NCBI GenBank assembly: GCA_003712055.1
Contig: RHLJ01000004.1
Coordinates: 124,001-188,000, forward strand
DNA: 64,000 nucleotides
Direction: 5' to 3'
DNA from: Balneola sp.
GTDB lineage: Bacteria > Bacteroidota > Rhodothermia > Balneolales > Balneolaceae
Shown: in pieces, positions 8,458 through 16,830 of the stretch
Position numbering within the stretch: the first letter of the stretch is position 1
How the letters are laid out: each line of letters begins with the position of its first letter
Notes under the pieces: model-generated
Database searches by the model: none
What the model saw: only the letters and a program-made list of their open reading frames with translations
What the model was told of the DNA's origin: nothing
Program-made: the position numbers and the translations under genes

Positions 8458-8506
8458 GTCATCCCGCATTTGATACTGAATCAAGTTCAGCACAGGTTGC
8501 GGGATC
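8458..8506. repeat. Short imperfect inverted repeat of the GTCATCC family
   Basis: Starts with GTCATCCCGCA and closes with TGCGGGATC. It resembles the dispersed intergenic inverted repeats seen elsewhere in the window but is truncated on its right side. It lies directly behind the lpdA stop codon. Confidence 0.5.
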
Positions 8507-8528
8507 TGAAACGGGCAATTAAGAGATT

Positions 8529-8554
8529 GGCTCCCTATTTGGGAGCCATTTTTG
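8529..8554 (+). terminator. Rho-independent terminator after lpdA
   Basis: A perfect 7-bp stem (GGCTCCC/GGGAGCC) with a TATTT loop is followed by ATTTTTG. It lies about 75 nt downstream of the lpdA stop. Confidence 0.8.
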
Positions 8555-8569
8555 TCTTAAACCAATTAA

Positions 8570-8674
8570 GTCATTCTGAGCCCGCCTTCCGAAGTACTCG
8601 TACGGAGGACAGGCGAAAGCGAAGAATCTAAACGGGTTGACGATTAGATCCTTCGGAAGTATCCTCAGGATGAC
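8570..8674. repeat. Dispersed intergenic inverted repeat (GTCATTCTGA family)
   Basis: The left end GTCATTCTGAG and right end CTCAGGATGAC are near-perfect inverted copies around a variable core containing an embedded CCTTCCGAAG...GGAGGACAGGC insert. The same insert recurs at 13418-13523. The right end lies only 8 nt from the lipB start codon. Confidence 0.8.
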
Positions 8675-8682
8675 ATCAAAGA

Positions 8683-9405
8683 GTGAAAAAAACAATAGAA
8701 CTATACGACCTGGAACAATCCAGCTACCAGCCTACCTGGGAGCTTCAGAGAGAGGTGCAGGAAGTAATTATCCGGGAGAAACGAGCAGAGCAAAAGGGTG
8801 AGTTTAAAGGGAATAGAAAAAACGATGCCCTCCTTTTTGTAGAACACCCTCATGTCTATACCCTTGGTAAAAGCGGAGCAGAGGAAAACATGCTTCGATC
8901 AATGGCTGAGTTACTAAAACTGGATGCTGAGTTTGTTAAAATAGATCGTGGTGGAGATATAACCTACCACGGACCGGGACAAATTGTAGGATATCCAATC
9001 TTGGATTTAGATCGGCACTTTACCGATATCCACAAATACCTTCGTTTTTTGGAGGAAGTGTTAATTAAAGTTTGTGCTGATTACGGTTTCGAAGCAGGAC
9101 GGATAGATGGATTGACAGGCGTTTGGATTGGAGAAAAGAAAATCGCTGCATTTGGAATACGAAGTTCAAGATGGGTAACCATGCACGGTTTTGCCTTCAA
9201 TGTTAATACTGACCTGAGCTACTTTAATCACATTGTACCCTGCGGTATTGTAGATAAAGAAGTAACCAGTTTACAAGCACTGCTCGGGAAGGAAATTCCA
9301 TTGAATGAAGTAAAAGGAAAGATCGTTCGATACTTCGAAGAAGTGTTCGAGTCTCAGATTCAACCAAAAGGCGGGAAGAAAGAACTAGAAAAGAATTTTT
9401 TGTAA
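8683..9405 (+). CDS. lipB: Octanoyl-[acyl-carrier-protein]:protein N-octanoyltransferase
   Basis: A 240-residue LipB. It transfers octanoate from ACP to the lipoyl domains of E2 and GcvH, the first step of lipoate assembly. Diagnostic motifs are R-G-G-D-I-T-Y-H-G-P-G-Q (about 83-95), the catalytic Lys region K-K-I-A-A-F-G, and the catalytic Cys in H-I-V-P-C-G-I-V. The GTG start is chosen because the preceding sequence is a dispersed repeat and the N-terminus (L-E-Q-S-S-Y-x-P-T-W-E-L-Q) matches the family start. lipA follows 66 nt later. Confidence 0.96.
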   Translation: MKKTIELYDLEQSSYQPTWELQREVQEVIIREKRAEQKGEFKGNRKNDALLFVEHPHVYTLGKSGAEENMLRSMAELLKLDAEFVKIDRGGDITYHGPGQIVGYPILDLDRHFTDIHKYLRFLEEVLIKVCADYGFEAGRIDGLTGVWIGEKKIAAFGIRSSRWVTMHGFAFNVNTDLSYFNHIVPCGIVDKEVTSLQALLGKEIPLNEVKGKIVRYFEEVFESQIQPKGGKKELEKNFL

Positions 9406-9422
9406 TTTTGGAGCGTTCTGAA

Positions 9423-9450
9423 CTCCTCCCGAAAGCTTCGGGATTGGAGG
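9423..9450. repeat. Small hairpin repeat with CCGAAAG/CTTCGG core
   Basis: CTCC-x-TCCCGAA-AGC-TTCGGGA-x-TTGGAG forms a nested hairpin between lipB and lipA. There is no U-tract, so it is not a clear terminator. Its core resembles the acceptor-capping hairpins of Y-RNA-like elements 2 and 5. Confidence 0.55.
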
Positions 9451-9471
9451 CAGGACCACAAAAGGAATAAC

Positions 9472-10347
9472 ATGATCAAAGAACTTCAGGTAGTAGAAAA
9501 AAAATCGGCACAGCGACGCCCCGAATGGCTTCGCGTTAAGCTTCCATCAGGAGAGAAGTTTAAGGAAGTGCTGGATACCATTAATGAGCATAAGCTGAAT
9601 ACGGTTTGTGCTGAGGCAAGGTGCCCAAATATGGGAGAGTGCTGGGGTGCCGGTACAGCTACTTTTATGTTGCTTGGGGATGTTTGTACACGTTCGTGTG
9701 CATTTTGTGCAGTTAAAACAGGAAGGCCTCCAAAAGACCTGGACTGGGATGAGCCGGCGCGAGTTGCTGATGCGGCTAAGAAAATGAAATTAAAGCATGT
9801 GGTGCTTACTTCTATAAACAGAGATGATCGAAAGGATGGGGGCGCTCCTATTTTTGCTGCCACTCATGTTGAGCTTCGAAAGGCGATAGATGGGGTTACT
9901 ATTGAGTCACTTATCCCGGATTTCAAAGGAGATTGGGAAACGCTTCAAATCGTGTTGGATACTCCTCCGGATGTATTGAGTCATAATCTTGAAACAGTAC
10001 CAAGTAAGTACAGAAGAGTTCGACCACAAGCTCGTTACGAGCGCTCGCTCGAATTACTTCAACTAACCAAAGATGCAGGGATTAAATCCAAAAGCGGAAT
10101 TATGGTTGGCCTTGGGGAAACCCGTGAAGAAGTGATTGAGCTTATGCAGGATTGTGTAAACCACGAAGTAGATGTACTTACCATCGGTCAGTATATGCAG
10201 CCAACCAAAATGCACCATCCGGTAATGGAGTGGGTACACCCGGATCAATTTGCGGAATACAAGGAAATAGGAGAGAGCTTGGGAATAGGCCATGTTGAAA
10301 GTGGCCCACTAGTGCGCTCCTCATATCATGCTGAAAGGCACGTTTAG
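9472..10347 (+). CDS. lipA: Lipoyl synthase (radical SAM)
   Basis: A 291-residue enzyme that inserts two sulfurs into protein-bound octanoyl groups. The auxiliary cluster motif C-x4-C-x5-C appears as C-A-E-A-R-C-P-N-M-G-E-C (about 45-56). The radical SAM motif C-x3-C-x2-C appears as C-T-R-S-C-A-F-C (about 75-82). The C-terminal R-S-S-Y-H-A-E is present, with its conserved Ser as cluster ligand. It works directly after LipB, which is encoded upstream. Confidence 0.97.
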   Translation: MIKELQVVEKKSAQRRPEWLRVKLPSGEKFKEVLDTINEHKLNTVCAEARCPNMGECWGAGTATFMLLGDVCTRSCAFCAVKTGRPPKDLDWDEPARVADAAKKMKLKHVVLTSINRDDRKDGGAPIFAATHVELRKAIDGVTIESLIPDFKGDWETLQIVLDTPPDVLSHNLETVPSKYRRVRPQARYERSLELLQLTKDAGIKSKSGIMVGLGETREEVIELMQDCVNHEVDVLTIGQYMQPTKMHHPVMEWVHPDQFAEYKEIGESLGIGHVESGPLVRSSYHAERHV

Positions 10348-10393
10348 TTTTTTTCCTAGGCTTCAGGTAGTATCTTAGTTCAAAATCTATTCT

Positions 10394-11095
10394 ATGCTGT
10401 CTACGTTAACGGTCTTATTCATTAGCTATATACTTGGCTCTATCCCATCAGCTATCTGGGTAGGAAAGGTTTTTAAAGGGGTAGATGTTCGTGAACATGG
10501 AAGTGGAAATGCGGGAACTACCAATACATTTCGGGTTCTTGGTGTTCCATTTGGAGTAACGGTTTTTGTGTTGGACTTCATGAAGGGTTTTGTCCCTTCT
10601 TTTTGGTTAAGTGTAGTTGCCTTTGATCTATTCTCGGGGCCACTTTCGCCTCCAAACTGGGAAGTTGAAGCCTTTTTGAAAATCGCCTGTGGATTATTTG
10701 CAGTAATTGGGCACATGTTTCCGGTATTTGCAAAATTCAGGGGGGGCAAAGGGGCTGCCACTGCCTGCGGAATGTTATTTGGTATAGAGCCCATATCCAT
10801 CTCTATCTCTTTCTTAATTTTTGTAATTGTTATCCTAGCCACCCGATATGTTTCTCTGGCATCTATGTTAAGCTCATTTGTCTATCCGATTACATTGCTT
10901 GTGATGAAGTATGGACTAGGGATGGAAGTAGATGGCAGTATTATCATATTTAGTGTGCTTATAGCATCGGGGATTATTTACAGACATAAATCGAACATCC
11001 AGCGACTTCGGGATGGTACTGAAAGCAAAGTGGGTTCCTCAAAAAAGAATAACGAGGAGGAAGAGGAACAACAGACAGTAGGAGTTGAAGCATGA
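10394..11095 (+). CDS. plsY: Acyl-phosphate:glycerol-3-phosphate acyltransferase
   Basis: A 233-residue polytopic membrane enzyme that makes lysophosphatidate from acyl phosphate and glycerol-3-phosphate. PlsY motifs are visible: G-S-I-P-S-A near residue 15, the G-S-G-N-A-G-T-T-N block near 37-45, and F-R-G-G-K-G-A-A-T-A near 115. The C-terminal 25 residues form a charged, glutamate-rich tail that is longer than usual. The stop overlaps the gpsA start by 4 nt, so acceptor synthesis and acylation are translationally coupled. Confidence 0.95.
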   Translation: MLSTLTVLFISYILGSIPSAIWVGKVFKGVDVREHGSGNAGTTNTFRVLGVPFGVTVFVLDFMKGFVPSFWLSVVAFDLFSGPLSPPNWEVEAFLKIACGLFAVIGHMFPVFAKFRGGKGAATACGMLFGIEPISISISFLIFVIVILATRYVSLASMLSSFVYPITLLVMKYGLGMEVDGSIIIFSVLIASGIIYRHKSNIQRLRDGTESKVGSSKKNNEEEEEQQTVGVEA

Positions 11096-12108
11096 TAAAG
11101 CGGAATGTGACCATAATTGGCGCCGGGAGTTTTGGTACGGCTTTAGCTACAGTCCTTGATACGGCGGGCAATAATGTACAGATCTGGGCAAGAGAAGCTG
11201 AAGTCGTGGATACCATTAATAATGACCATAGGAACCCGGCGTATTTAACAGATCTGGAGCTTCCTGAATCAATTAAAGCATACCACGATCTGGAGCAATG
11301 TCTGCGGGACCAGGATATGATTTTGTTTGCCACTCCATCACATACCTTAAGAGAGATTGCAGCGAGGATTAAGCCCTGTCTTGACGGACATGAAATACTA
11401 GTGACGGTATCAAAAGGAATAGAAAACGATACTTTTAAAACCATGTCCCAGATTTTGGTTGAGGTAATGGAGGGGGTAACCTACGAAGATAATGTAGGAG
11501 TACTCTATGGACCTAGTCATGCTGAGGAAGTAGCCACGTTAAAGCCTACCACAGTAGTAGCGGCCGCATATTCGACGAGAACGGCGAAAATTATCCAGGA
11601 CACCTTTCTCACCCCAATGTTCAGGGTATATGTAAATAATGATGTGGTTGGGGTAGAAATCGGAGGTTCGGTGAAAAATATTATGGCCATTGCTGCAGGC
11701 GTTATCGATGGTGCTGGGCTTGGTGATAATGCAAAAGCCGCTCTTATAACCCGGGGCCTTCATGAAATGCGAAGAATGGGAGCTATGATGGGGGCTCACC
11801 CGGATACATTTTCTGGATTAACAGGGATGGGTGACTTGATTGTAACCTGTACGTCAACACACAGTCGTAACAGGTATGTGGGACATCAAATTGGACAGGG
11901 TAAAAAGCTGAAAGAAGTTACCAAAAGCATGAATATGGTAGCTGAAGGCGTTAAAACTACGAAGTCAGTTTACGGATGGGCTCAAAAGACGGGTGTGGAT
12001 ATGCCCATTACCTCAGCAGTATATCGGGTATTATTTGAAGAGGAAGACCCTAAAGACGCACTGAATGCGTTAATGACGAGAGATCCCAAAAACGAAGTTA
12101 TCATTTAA
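11092..12108 (+). CDS. gpsA: NAD(P)H-dependent glycerol-3-phosphate dehydrogenase
   Basis: A 338-residue cytoplasmic enzyme reducing dihydroxyacetone phosphate to sn-glycerol-3-phosphate for phospholipid synthesis. The nucleotide-binding G-A-G-S-F-G-T-A-L is at about 9-17. The catalytic Lys lies in G-G-S-V-K-N-I-M-A-I-A-A-G, and the substrate-binding block is N-A-K-A-A-L-I-T-R-G. It overlaps plsY by 4 nt and supplies the PlsY substrate. Confidence 0.96.
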   Translation: MIKRNVTIIGAGSFGTALATVLDTAGNNVQIWAREAEVVDTINNDHRNPAYLTDLELPESIKAYHDLEQCLRDQDMILFATPSHTLREIAARIKPCLDGHEILVTVSKGIENDTFKTMSQILVEVMEGVTYEDNVGVLYGPSHAEEVATLKPTTVVAAAYSTRTAKIIQDTFLTPMFRVYVNNDVVGVEIGGSVKNIMAIAAGVIDGAGLGDNAKAALITRGLHEMRRMGAMMGAHPDTFSGLTGMGDLIVTCTSTHSRNRYVGHQIGQGKKLKEVTKSMNMVAEGVKTTKSVYGWAQKTGVDMPITSAVYRVLFEEEDPKDALNALMTRDPKNEVII

Positions 12109-12127
12109 ACAGACGTCAGATCATTGC

Positions 12128-12871
12128 ATGTCAGGCTTTGATCAATCGTCAAAAATAGAAGGTGGCAATTCTATGAAAGACGAGATGGAATTTTATTTAC
12201 AGCATACCGGAAATGTTGAAGTTTCTGATATGAAAAGACAAGATCTTAAGAATCTGATCGCTACTGGAGAAAGCTCATTCCTGGAATTCAAGCAAAAGGT
12301 CGCTTCCCCCGAAAAAATAGCCAGAGAAATTGCTGCTTTTGCCAACACTGATGGAGGGAAGATTCTAATTGGAGTTTCTGATCAGGGAGAAATTGTAGGG
12401 GTGGAAAGCTATATGGAAGAAGAATTCTGGCTTTCTCAGGCAATAGACGATGTCTGTGTTCCTTCTCCCGAAATCAATATCCAATTAATTAGCGTGTCAG
12501 GAAGGGATGTGCTTTTAGTCGATGTAAAGGAATCTGATGAAAAGCCTATATACTTGAAAGGAAAGAAGGGAAGGAAGGTTTTCGTACGCCGTGAGGACGA
12601 AAGTGTACTGGCTTCAGATGAGTGGATTGAAGTCCTAAAAAGCGGGAGCAAAGAAGAGGGGGTTACTTTTGAATATGGAGAAAAGGAGCGTCTCTTATTT
12701 CGGTTTTTGAATGAGTATAGCGACATCACCGTAGAACGGTTTTCGATTTTAATAAATACAACTACCTATACCGCCGCTAAAATACTGGTGAATTTAGTAA
12801 GCGCAGGGGTATTGGATCTATTTGAACGCGATGGAGTAGCCCATTATACTTTTTCCAAGAAAAGTGCGTAA
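12128..12871 (+). CDS. AlbA_2 (Schlafen-like) putative DNA/RNA-binding protein
   Basis: A 247-residue protein with an AlbA_2 domain at about 47-150: G-E-S-S-F-L-E-F-K followed by I-A-R-E-I-A-A-F-A-N-T-D-G-G and I-L-I-G-V-S-D-Q-G. The C-terminal 75 residues look like a winged helix. This family is linked to nucleic-acid binding and, in some cases, defence or transcription control. The role here is not known. It lies 19 nt after gpsA on the same strand. Confidence 0.8.
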   Translation: MSGFDQSSKIEGGNSMKDEMEFYLQHTGNVEVSDMKRQDLKNLIATGESSFLEFKQKVASPEKIAREIAAFANTDGGKILIGVSDQGEIVGVESYMEEEFWLSQAIDDVCVPSPEINIQLISVSGRDVLLVDVKESDEKPIYLKGKKGRKVFVRREDESVLASDEWIEVLKSGSKEEGVTFEYGEKERLLFRFLNEYSDITVERFSILINTTTYTAAKILVNLVSAGVLDLFERDGVAHYTFSKKSA

Positions 12872-12878
12872 TTTCAAA

Positions 12879-12963
12879 GTCATTCTGAGGATACTTCAGA
12901 AGAATCAACGAAAACCTATTAACCGCTCTATTTCGTTGATCCTTCGCGTTCACTCAGGATGAC
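12879..12963. repeat. Dispersed intergenic inverted repeat (GTCATTCTGA family)
   Basis: Ends GTCATTCTGAGG and CTCAGGATGAC are inverted copies. An inner pair, ATCAACGAAA and TTTCGTTGAT, extends the stem. It fills the gap between the AlbA_2 gene and the Fe-S carrier gene. Confidence 0.85.
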
Positions 12964-12981
12964 AATAGAACTACAAGAGAA

Positions 12982-13410
12982 ATGAGCACAAAAGAAGACA
13001 ATTTAGACGACGTAATTGCCTCACTGATTGATTTTGAGGAAGAGGAGTTCTCTACCTTGGAAGAGAAGCAGGAGCTAACAGGAGAACCTGTTACGCTTAC
13101 CGAAAGAGCCGCTAAACAAGTGGAGAAGATCAAGGACGGAGATTCCAGCCACCAAAATCTGTATTTAAGAGTAGCTGTTGAAGGTGGTGGTTGTTCAGGA
13201 CTAAGCTACAAGCTCGGGCTAGATCATAGGATGGACACAGATACTGTATTCGAAAGCTTTGGTGTAGAGCTTATTGTAAACCCAGATCATTTATTATATC
13301 TGGAAGGTATTGAGATTGATTATCCGGATGGATTAGACGCCCGCGGCTTTACCTTCGATAACCCTAATGCCGTAGACAACTGCGGTTGCGGGACTAGTTT
13401 TTCGATCTAG
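12982..13410 (+). CDS. A-type iron-sulfur carrier (IscA/ErpA/HesB family)
   Basis: A 142-residue protein. The A-type domain starts near residue 37 (T-L-T-E-R-A-A-K-Q-V) and has the three ligand cysteines in G-G-G-C-S-G-L and D-N-C-G-C-G-T. The N-terminal 35 residues are an acidic extension not usual in IscA. Such carriers deliver Fe-S clusters to enzymes such as LipA, encoded nearby, but no direct link is shown by the sequence. Confidence 0.92.
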   Translation: MSTKEDNLDDVIASLIDFEEEEFSTLEEKQELTGEPVTLTERAAKQVEKIKDGDSSHQNLYLRVAVEGGGCSGLSYKLGLDHRMDTDTVFESFGVELIVNPDHLLYLEGIEIDYPDGLDARGFTFDNPNAVDNCGCGTSFSI

Positions 13411-13417
13411 TATAGAG

Positions 13418-13523
13418 GTCATCCTGAGCATACCTGCGAAGGATCTAACCATTTACTCGACTAGATTCTTCGGCAGTAGCCCGCCTTCCGTAGCTTACTG
13501 CGGAGGACAGGCCTCAGAATGAC
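13418..13523. repeat. Dispersed intergenic inverted repeat with CCTTCCG...GGAGGACAGGC insert
   Basis: The left end GTCATCCTGAG and right end CTCAGAATGAC are inverted. The inner segment repeats the CCCGCCTTCCG...GGAGGACAGG block also found in 8570-8674, although at a different position inside the element. Confidence 0.8.
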
Positions 13524-13530
13524 TAAATAG

Positions 13531-14784
13531 TCATTCCTCAGTCACATTCTTCTTGGCGATTAACCGCACCCCTCGTTTAAAAGTGATGTAATGCCAAATC
13601 CATTCCGCGAATACTCTAAATCTATTTCGAAAACCAATCAAAAAGAAAATGTGAACGACCCCCCAAAGCACCCACGCAAAAAAGCCAGTTAATCTAAAAC
13701 CATTTACATCGGCTACAGCCTTAGCCCGACCAATAGTAGCCATGATACCCTTATCGTTATATTTAAAAGCACCACGCTCCTTACCCTTCTGCTCACCTTT
13801 CAGAAGCTTCCCTACAAAACGCCCTTGTTGAATGGCAGGCTGAGCCACACCTGGAAGAGGCGTTCCATCTTTATCAGGAAAATGAGCGGCGTCTCCCAGA
13901 ACAAAAATATTAGGATCGGAAGGAATGGAAAGATCGGGGTTAACTTTTATCCGACCGGTTCTGTCAGAATCTTCATTCAGCTGGTTTAATACTGAGGTTC
14001 CAGCAACTCCTGCAGCCCAGATTACATTGGGAGTTTCGATAAAATGGTTTTTGAGATGTACCCCCTCTTTGGTGATGTCCTGAACCGGTGAATTCAAAAT
14101 TACCTGTACACCCATTTTAGTAAGTGAATTCAAGGCGCTTTCCGAAAGTTTTTCATGGTATCCGTTTAATACCGTGCCCGCTGCTTCCACCAAATACACC
14201 GTGGTCTCGTTTTTATGGAAGTTGTGGTAATCGCGCATCATGTTTCGCTTGGCAATTTCAGCAATAGAACCCGCCATTTCTACCCCCGTTGGTCCCCCAC
14301 CAATTACTACAAAGGTGAGATAAGGCTTTCGATCTTCCAGTTCCGGAATCTTCTCTGCTTTCTCGAGTGAAAGTAGAATACGTTCACGAATTCGGATGGC
14401 GTCATCTAGTGATTTTAACCCAGGCGCATATTTTTCCCATTCATCATTTCCAAAGTAGTTGTACTTGGCCCCTGTAGCTAAAATGAGGTAGTCGAAAGGG
14501 ATTACATCGCCATCAGCGAGTTGAATGGATCGGTCGTCTTTGCTAATTGCAACAACCTCACCAAGAATCACATCCACATTTCTCTGCTTGCTAAACACCG
14601 ACCGTATCGGCACAGCTATATCACCGGGAGAGAGAGCCGCAGTAGCAATTTGGTATAATAAGGGTTGAAAGAGGTGATGATTAGATTTATCAATAATGGT
14701 GATTTTGAAATCATTTCCTTTCAAGGACTTTGCAACCTCTATACCTGCAAATCCACCACCAACTATTACTACTCGAGCAGCCAT
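13531..14784 (-). CDS. ndh: Type II NADH dehydrogenase (NDH-2)
   Basis: A 417-residue peripheral membrane flavoprotein that passes electrons from NADH to quinone without pumping protons. FAD motif G-G-G-F-A-G-I-E is at about 8-15, NAD motif G-G-G-P-T-G-V-E-M-A near 171-180, and a second FAD-contacting G-D-A-A-H-F near 300. The C-terminal amphipathic/hydrophobic part (W-V-L-W-G-V-V-H-I-F-F) anchors it. Transcribed alone and convergent with the Fe-S carrier gene. Confidence 0.93.
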   Translation of the reverse strand: MAARVVIVGGGFAGIEVAKSLKGNDFKITIIDKSNHHLFQPLLYQIATAALSPGDIAVPIRSVFSKQRNVDVILGEVVAISKDDRSIQLADGDVIPFDYLILATGAKYNYFGNDEWEKYAPGLKSLDDAIRIRERILLSLEKAEKIPELEDRKPYLTFVVIGGGPTGVEMAGSIAEIAKRNMMRDYHNFHKNETTVYLVEAAGTVLNGYHEKLSESALNSLTKMGVQVILNSPVQDITKEGVHLKNHFIETPNVIWAAGVAGTSVLNQLNEDSDRTGRIKVNPDLSIPSDPNIFVLGDAAHFPDKDGTPLPGVAQPAIQQGRFVGKLLKGEQKGKERGAFKYNDKGIMATIGRAKAVADVNGFRLTGFFAWVLWGVVHIFFLIGFRNRFRVFAEWIWHYITFKRGVRLIAKKNVTEE

Positions 14785-14887
14785 TTTTTTGGGCTAAATT
14801 TTGATTGGGCGGTTAAAGTTAAGGCTTAATTGATATTGGATAAAGTACAATAAATTAGTATCCATTAGTTACTCACTGAGCTTAAGT

Positions 14888-14943
14888 GTTATTCGTTAAT
14901 GGTTATTGGTGAACGACCTTTCCAATAACCATTAACGAATAAC
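14888..14943. repeat. Perfect 22-bp inverted repeat (AATGGTTATTGG family)
   Basis: The arms begin GTTATTCGTTAATGG and end CCATTAACGAATAAC around a 12-nt loop. A shorter relative lies at 40784-40821. It sits in the 225-bp gap between ndh and the 15010 gene, which holds no supported gene. Confidence 0.85.
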
Positions 14944-15009
14944 CAATCACGCACAAAGGTTACCAAAAAAAGTTTATATGTAAATGCTTAGTAGCATCTA
15001 TAAAACAAA

Positions 15010-15846
15010 TTAGCTTTTGGTAGGCGCTTGCTTAGAAATCTTGATTTCAATGTCTTCCAGCGCATCAATTTCATTTTCTTCGATAACAATCGAAGGCTGA
15101 GGTTGCTTCGCAGAGAGGTTTTTACTTCGAAACTTCCTTTCTATGACCTGCTGAAGATCCTCCACTAATTCTATCAGCTTTTCTTTCCGTTTTATCTTCT
15201 TACGCCGAATGAATCGGGAGATAAAAAAAGCAGCTATAGAAAACATTCCCGAAATAATAAGCATGGGAGCAGTTCCATCATTTCCTGCTTGACCAAATAC
15301 AACTCCTGCAAATAGCATCACAGCGGTAAACAAACCAGCCACAACAAAAGGATAGAACTTGTTATAGGTTTGTAGATTTTGGGTGATGGTAATTTTCTGC
15401 CCAGCTTCTTGTGGAGATATTTCCAGGGTAGGGGAAGAAGAGGTTTCAAAGAATCTATTGATCCCGGAGGGCATTGCTTTCCAGTATATATTCCCTTTTC
15501 GGCGGCTTACCTTCCCGATAGAATTGAAGTGATATTCGCACATGGCTCGTATTTCGTGCATTAAAGCACTATCAATTGAACCGTTAGCATAACCCACTAT
15601 TTTCGCTTTTGAGCTACTTCCAGTATCAACAGAAACAGGTTCTTGGGTAGGGGAGCCAATGTACTCTACTATTGCCTCGTGAATAAATTCCCTTTGGATA
15701 GCCAGGTTTTCACCAATAGAATATGCCGTATCAAAATCTTCAGAAGTGGGCAGCAATTCTTTATTTGGAGATTGCTGATGGTATTTTTGGAGAATGGTAG
15801 CTCGTTTGATTATAAACCGTATATCATCTTCTGAAAGTCTGCCCAT
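15010..15846 (-). CDS. Hypothetical two-TM membrane protein
   Basis: Not recognised beyond a general fold. The 278-residue protein has a helical, charged N-terminal domain (1-70), a central region of mixed character, two hydrophobic segments at about 165-187 and 194-213, and a basic cytoplasmic-type tail rich in K/R and then E/D. It lies 6 nt downstream of hslO on the same strand and is probably cotranscribed with it. Confidence 0.8.
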   Translation of the reverse strand: MGRLSEDDIRFIIKRATILQKYHQQSPNKELLPTSEDFDTAYSIGENLAIQREFIHEAIVEYIGSPTQEPVSVDTGSSSKAKIVGYANGSIDSALMHEIRAMCEYHFNSIGKVSRRKGNIYWKAMPSGINRFFETSSSPTLEISPQEAGQKITITQNLQTYNKFYPFVVAGLFTAVMLFAGVVFGQAGNDGTAPMLIISGMFSIAAFFISRFIRRKKIKRKEKLIELVEDLQQVIERKFRSKNLSAKQPQPSIVIEENEIDALEDIEIKISKQAPTKS

Positions 15847-15852
15847 CGTGAA

Positions 15853-16755
15853 TTAGTTTAGTTTTGCTTGTGCCTGAGTTATTAATTGAGCGATGTCTTC
15901 TTTCGAAATGTTCTCTCTATTGTTGCAGTAGTGGCACGCCACTTCCTGCCCTTCTCCTTCCAGTTCTTTGAGATCATCCATGCTCAGCATAGCAAGGGCA
16001 TCCATGAATCGCTCTTTGGAGCATCTGCAAAAGAAATCAACCAGTTGACGGCCTAGCTCTTTTACCTTAATCGGAGAGATTGCTTTAGTCATAATCTCGT
16101 CGATGTATTGTCCATCTGACAAAAGCTGATCAATAGGAGGAAAGGAACCGAGACGCTCCTGAAGCATATCTATTTGTCCCTCCGGCGCATCCGGTAGGCG
16201 TTGAAGAAGTATGCCCCCTGCTTCTGTAACTTCTCCTGCTTCATTAATACCAACATCTAAAAGAACTGCTGAAGGTATTTGCTCAGACTGAGCAAGATAT
16301 TGAGCTACATCAGAAGTGATATCTCCTGCTACAATCTGAATACTGGAGGTTCTTGGTTCAGCTTCGTTATAGAGCACTTTTGTAAATGTCAGGATACCTT
16401 CGCCAATACCATCTCCAATTTGTACCGAAGCATCATTATAGTCGAGTTCAACTGATGGACTGCCAACATACCCCCGCATCTCTCCCAGGCTATTTGCCTC
16501 AGCTAAAATGGTACCAACAGGACCATTACCATCAAGGCGAAGTTGGATACGCTCTTCTTTTTTTAGTTCCGAAGCGAGCAGCATAGCAGCTGTTAGAGCT
16601 TTACCTAGTAATACTGTGTTTAATAATGAAAGCTGATGTCGTTCCATTGCTTCTTTTACAACATCAGAAGTTTTTATTACCGAAATCTTAAAATGCCCGT
16701 CCTCAGTAATTCCCTTGATAAGCCGGTCTTTAAATTCGTATTCCTCTCGATTCAT
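15853..16755 (-). CDS. hslO: Redox-regulated chaperone Hsp33
   Basis: A 300-residue cytoplasmic holdase activated by oxidative unfolding. The zinc-binding redox switch is at the C-terminus: C-R-C in D-F-F-C-R-C-S-K-E (about 238-246) and C-x2-C in V-A-C-H-Y-C-N-N (about 274-281), giving the family's C-x-C and C-x2-C pairs. Length and domain order are normal. It is followed by the hypothetical membrane gene. Confidence 0.95.
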   Translation of the reverse strand: MNREEYEFKDRLIKGITEDGHFKISVIKTSDVVKEAMERHQLSLLNTVLLGKALTAAMLLASELKKEERIQLRLDGNGPVGTILAEANSLGEMRGYVGSPSVELDYNDASVQIGDGIGEGILTFTKVLYNEAEPRTSSIQIVAGDITSDVAQYLAQSEQIPSAVLLDVGINEAGEVTEAGGILLQRLPDAPEGQIDMLQERLGSFPPIDQLLSDGQYIDEIMTKAISPIKVKELGRQLVDFFCRCSKERFMDALAMLSMDDLKELEGEGQEVACHYCNNRENISKEDIAQLITQAQAKLN

Positions 16756-16777
16756 GAATGTTCAATAATAGATTAAA

Positions 16778-16805
16778 TAAAAAAACCCCGATGAAAGTCG
16801 GGGTT
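16778..16805 (-). terminator. Rho-independent terminator of the Leu dehydrogenase gene
   Basis: The stem AACCCCGA/TCGGGGTT with loop TGAAAG (arms 16784-16791 and 16798-16805) is followed on the minus strand by a run of T residues. It separates the dehydrogenase gene from hslO. Confidence 0.88.
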
Positions 16806-16830
16806 CAAAGATACGGATTAAACCTGTGAA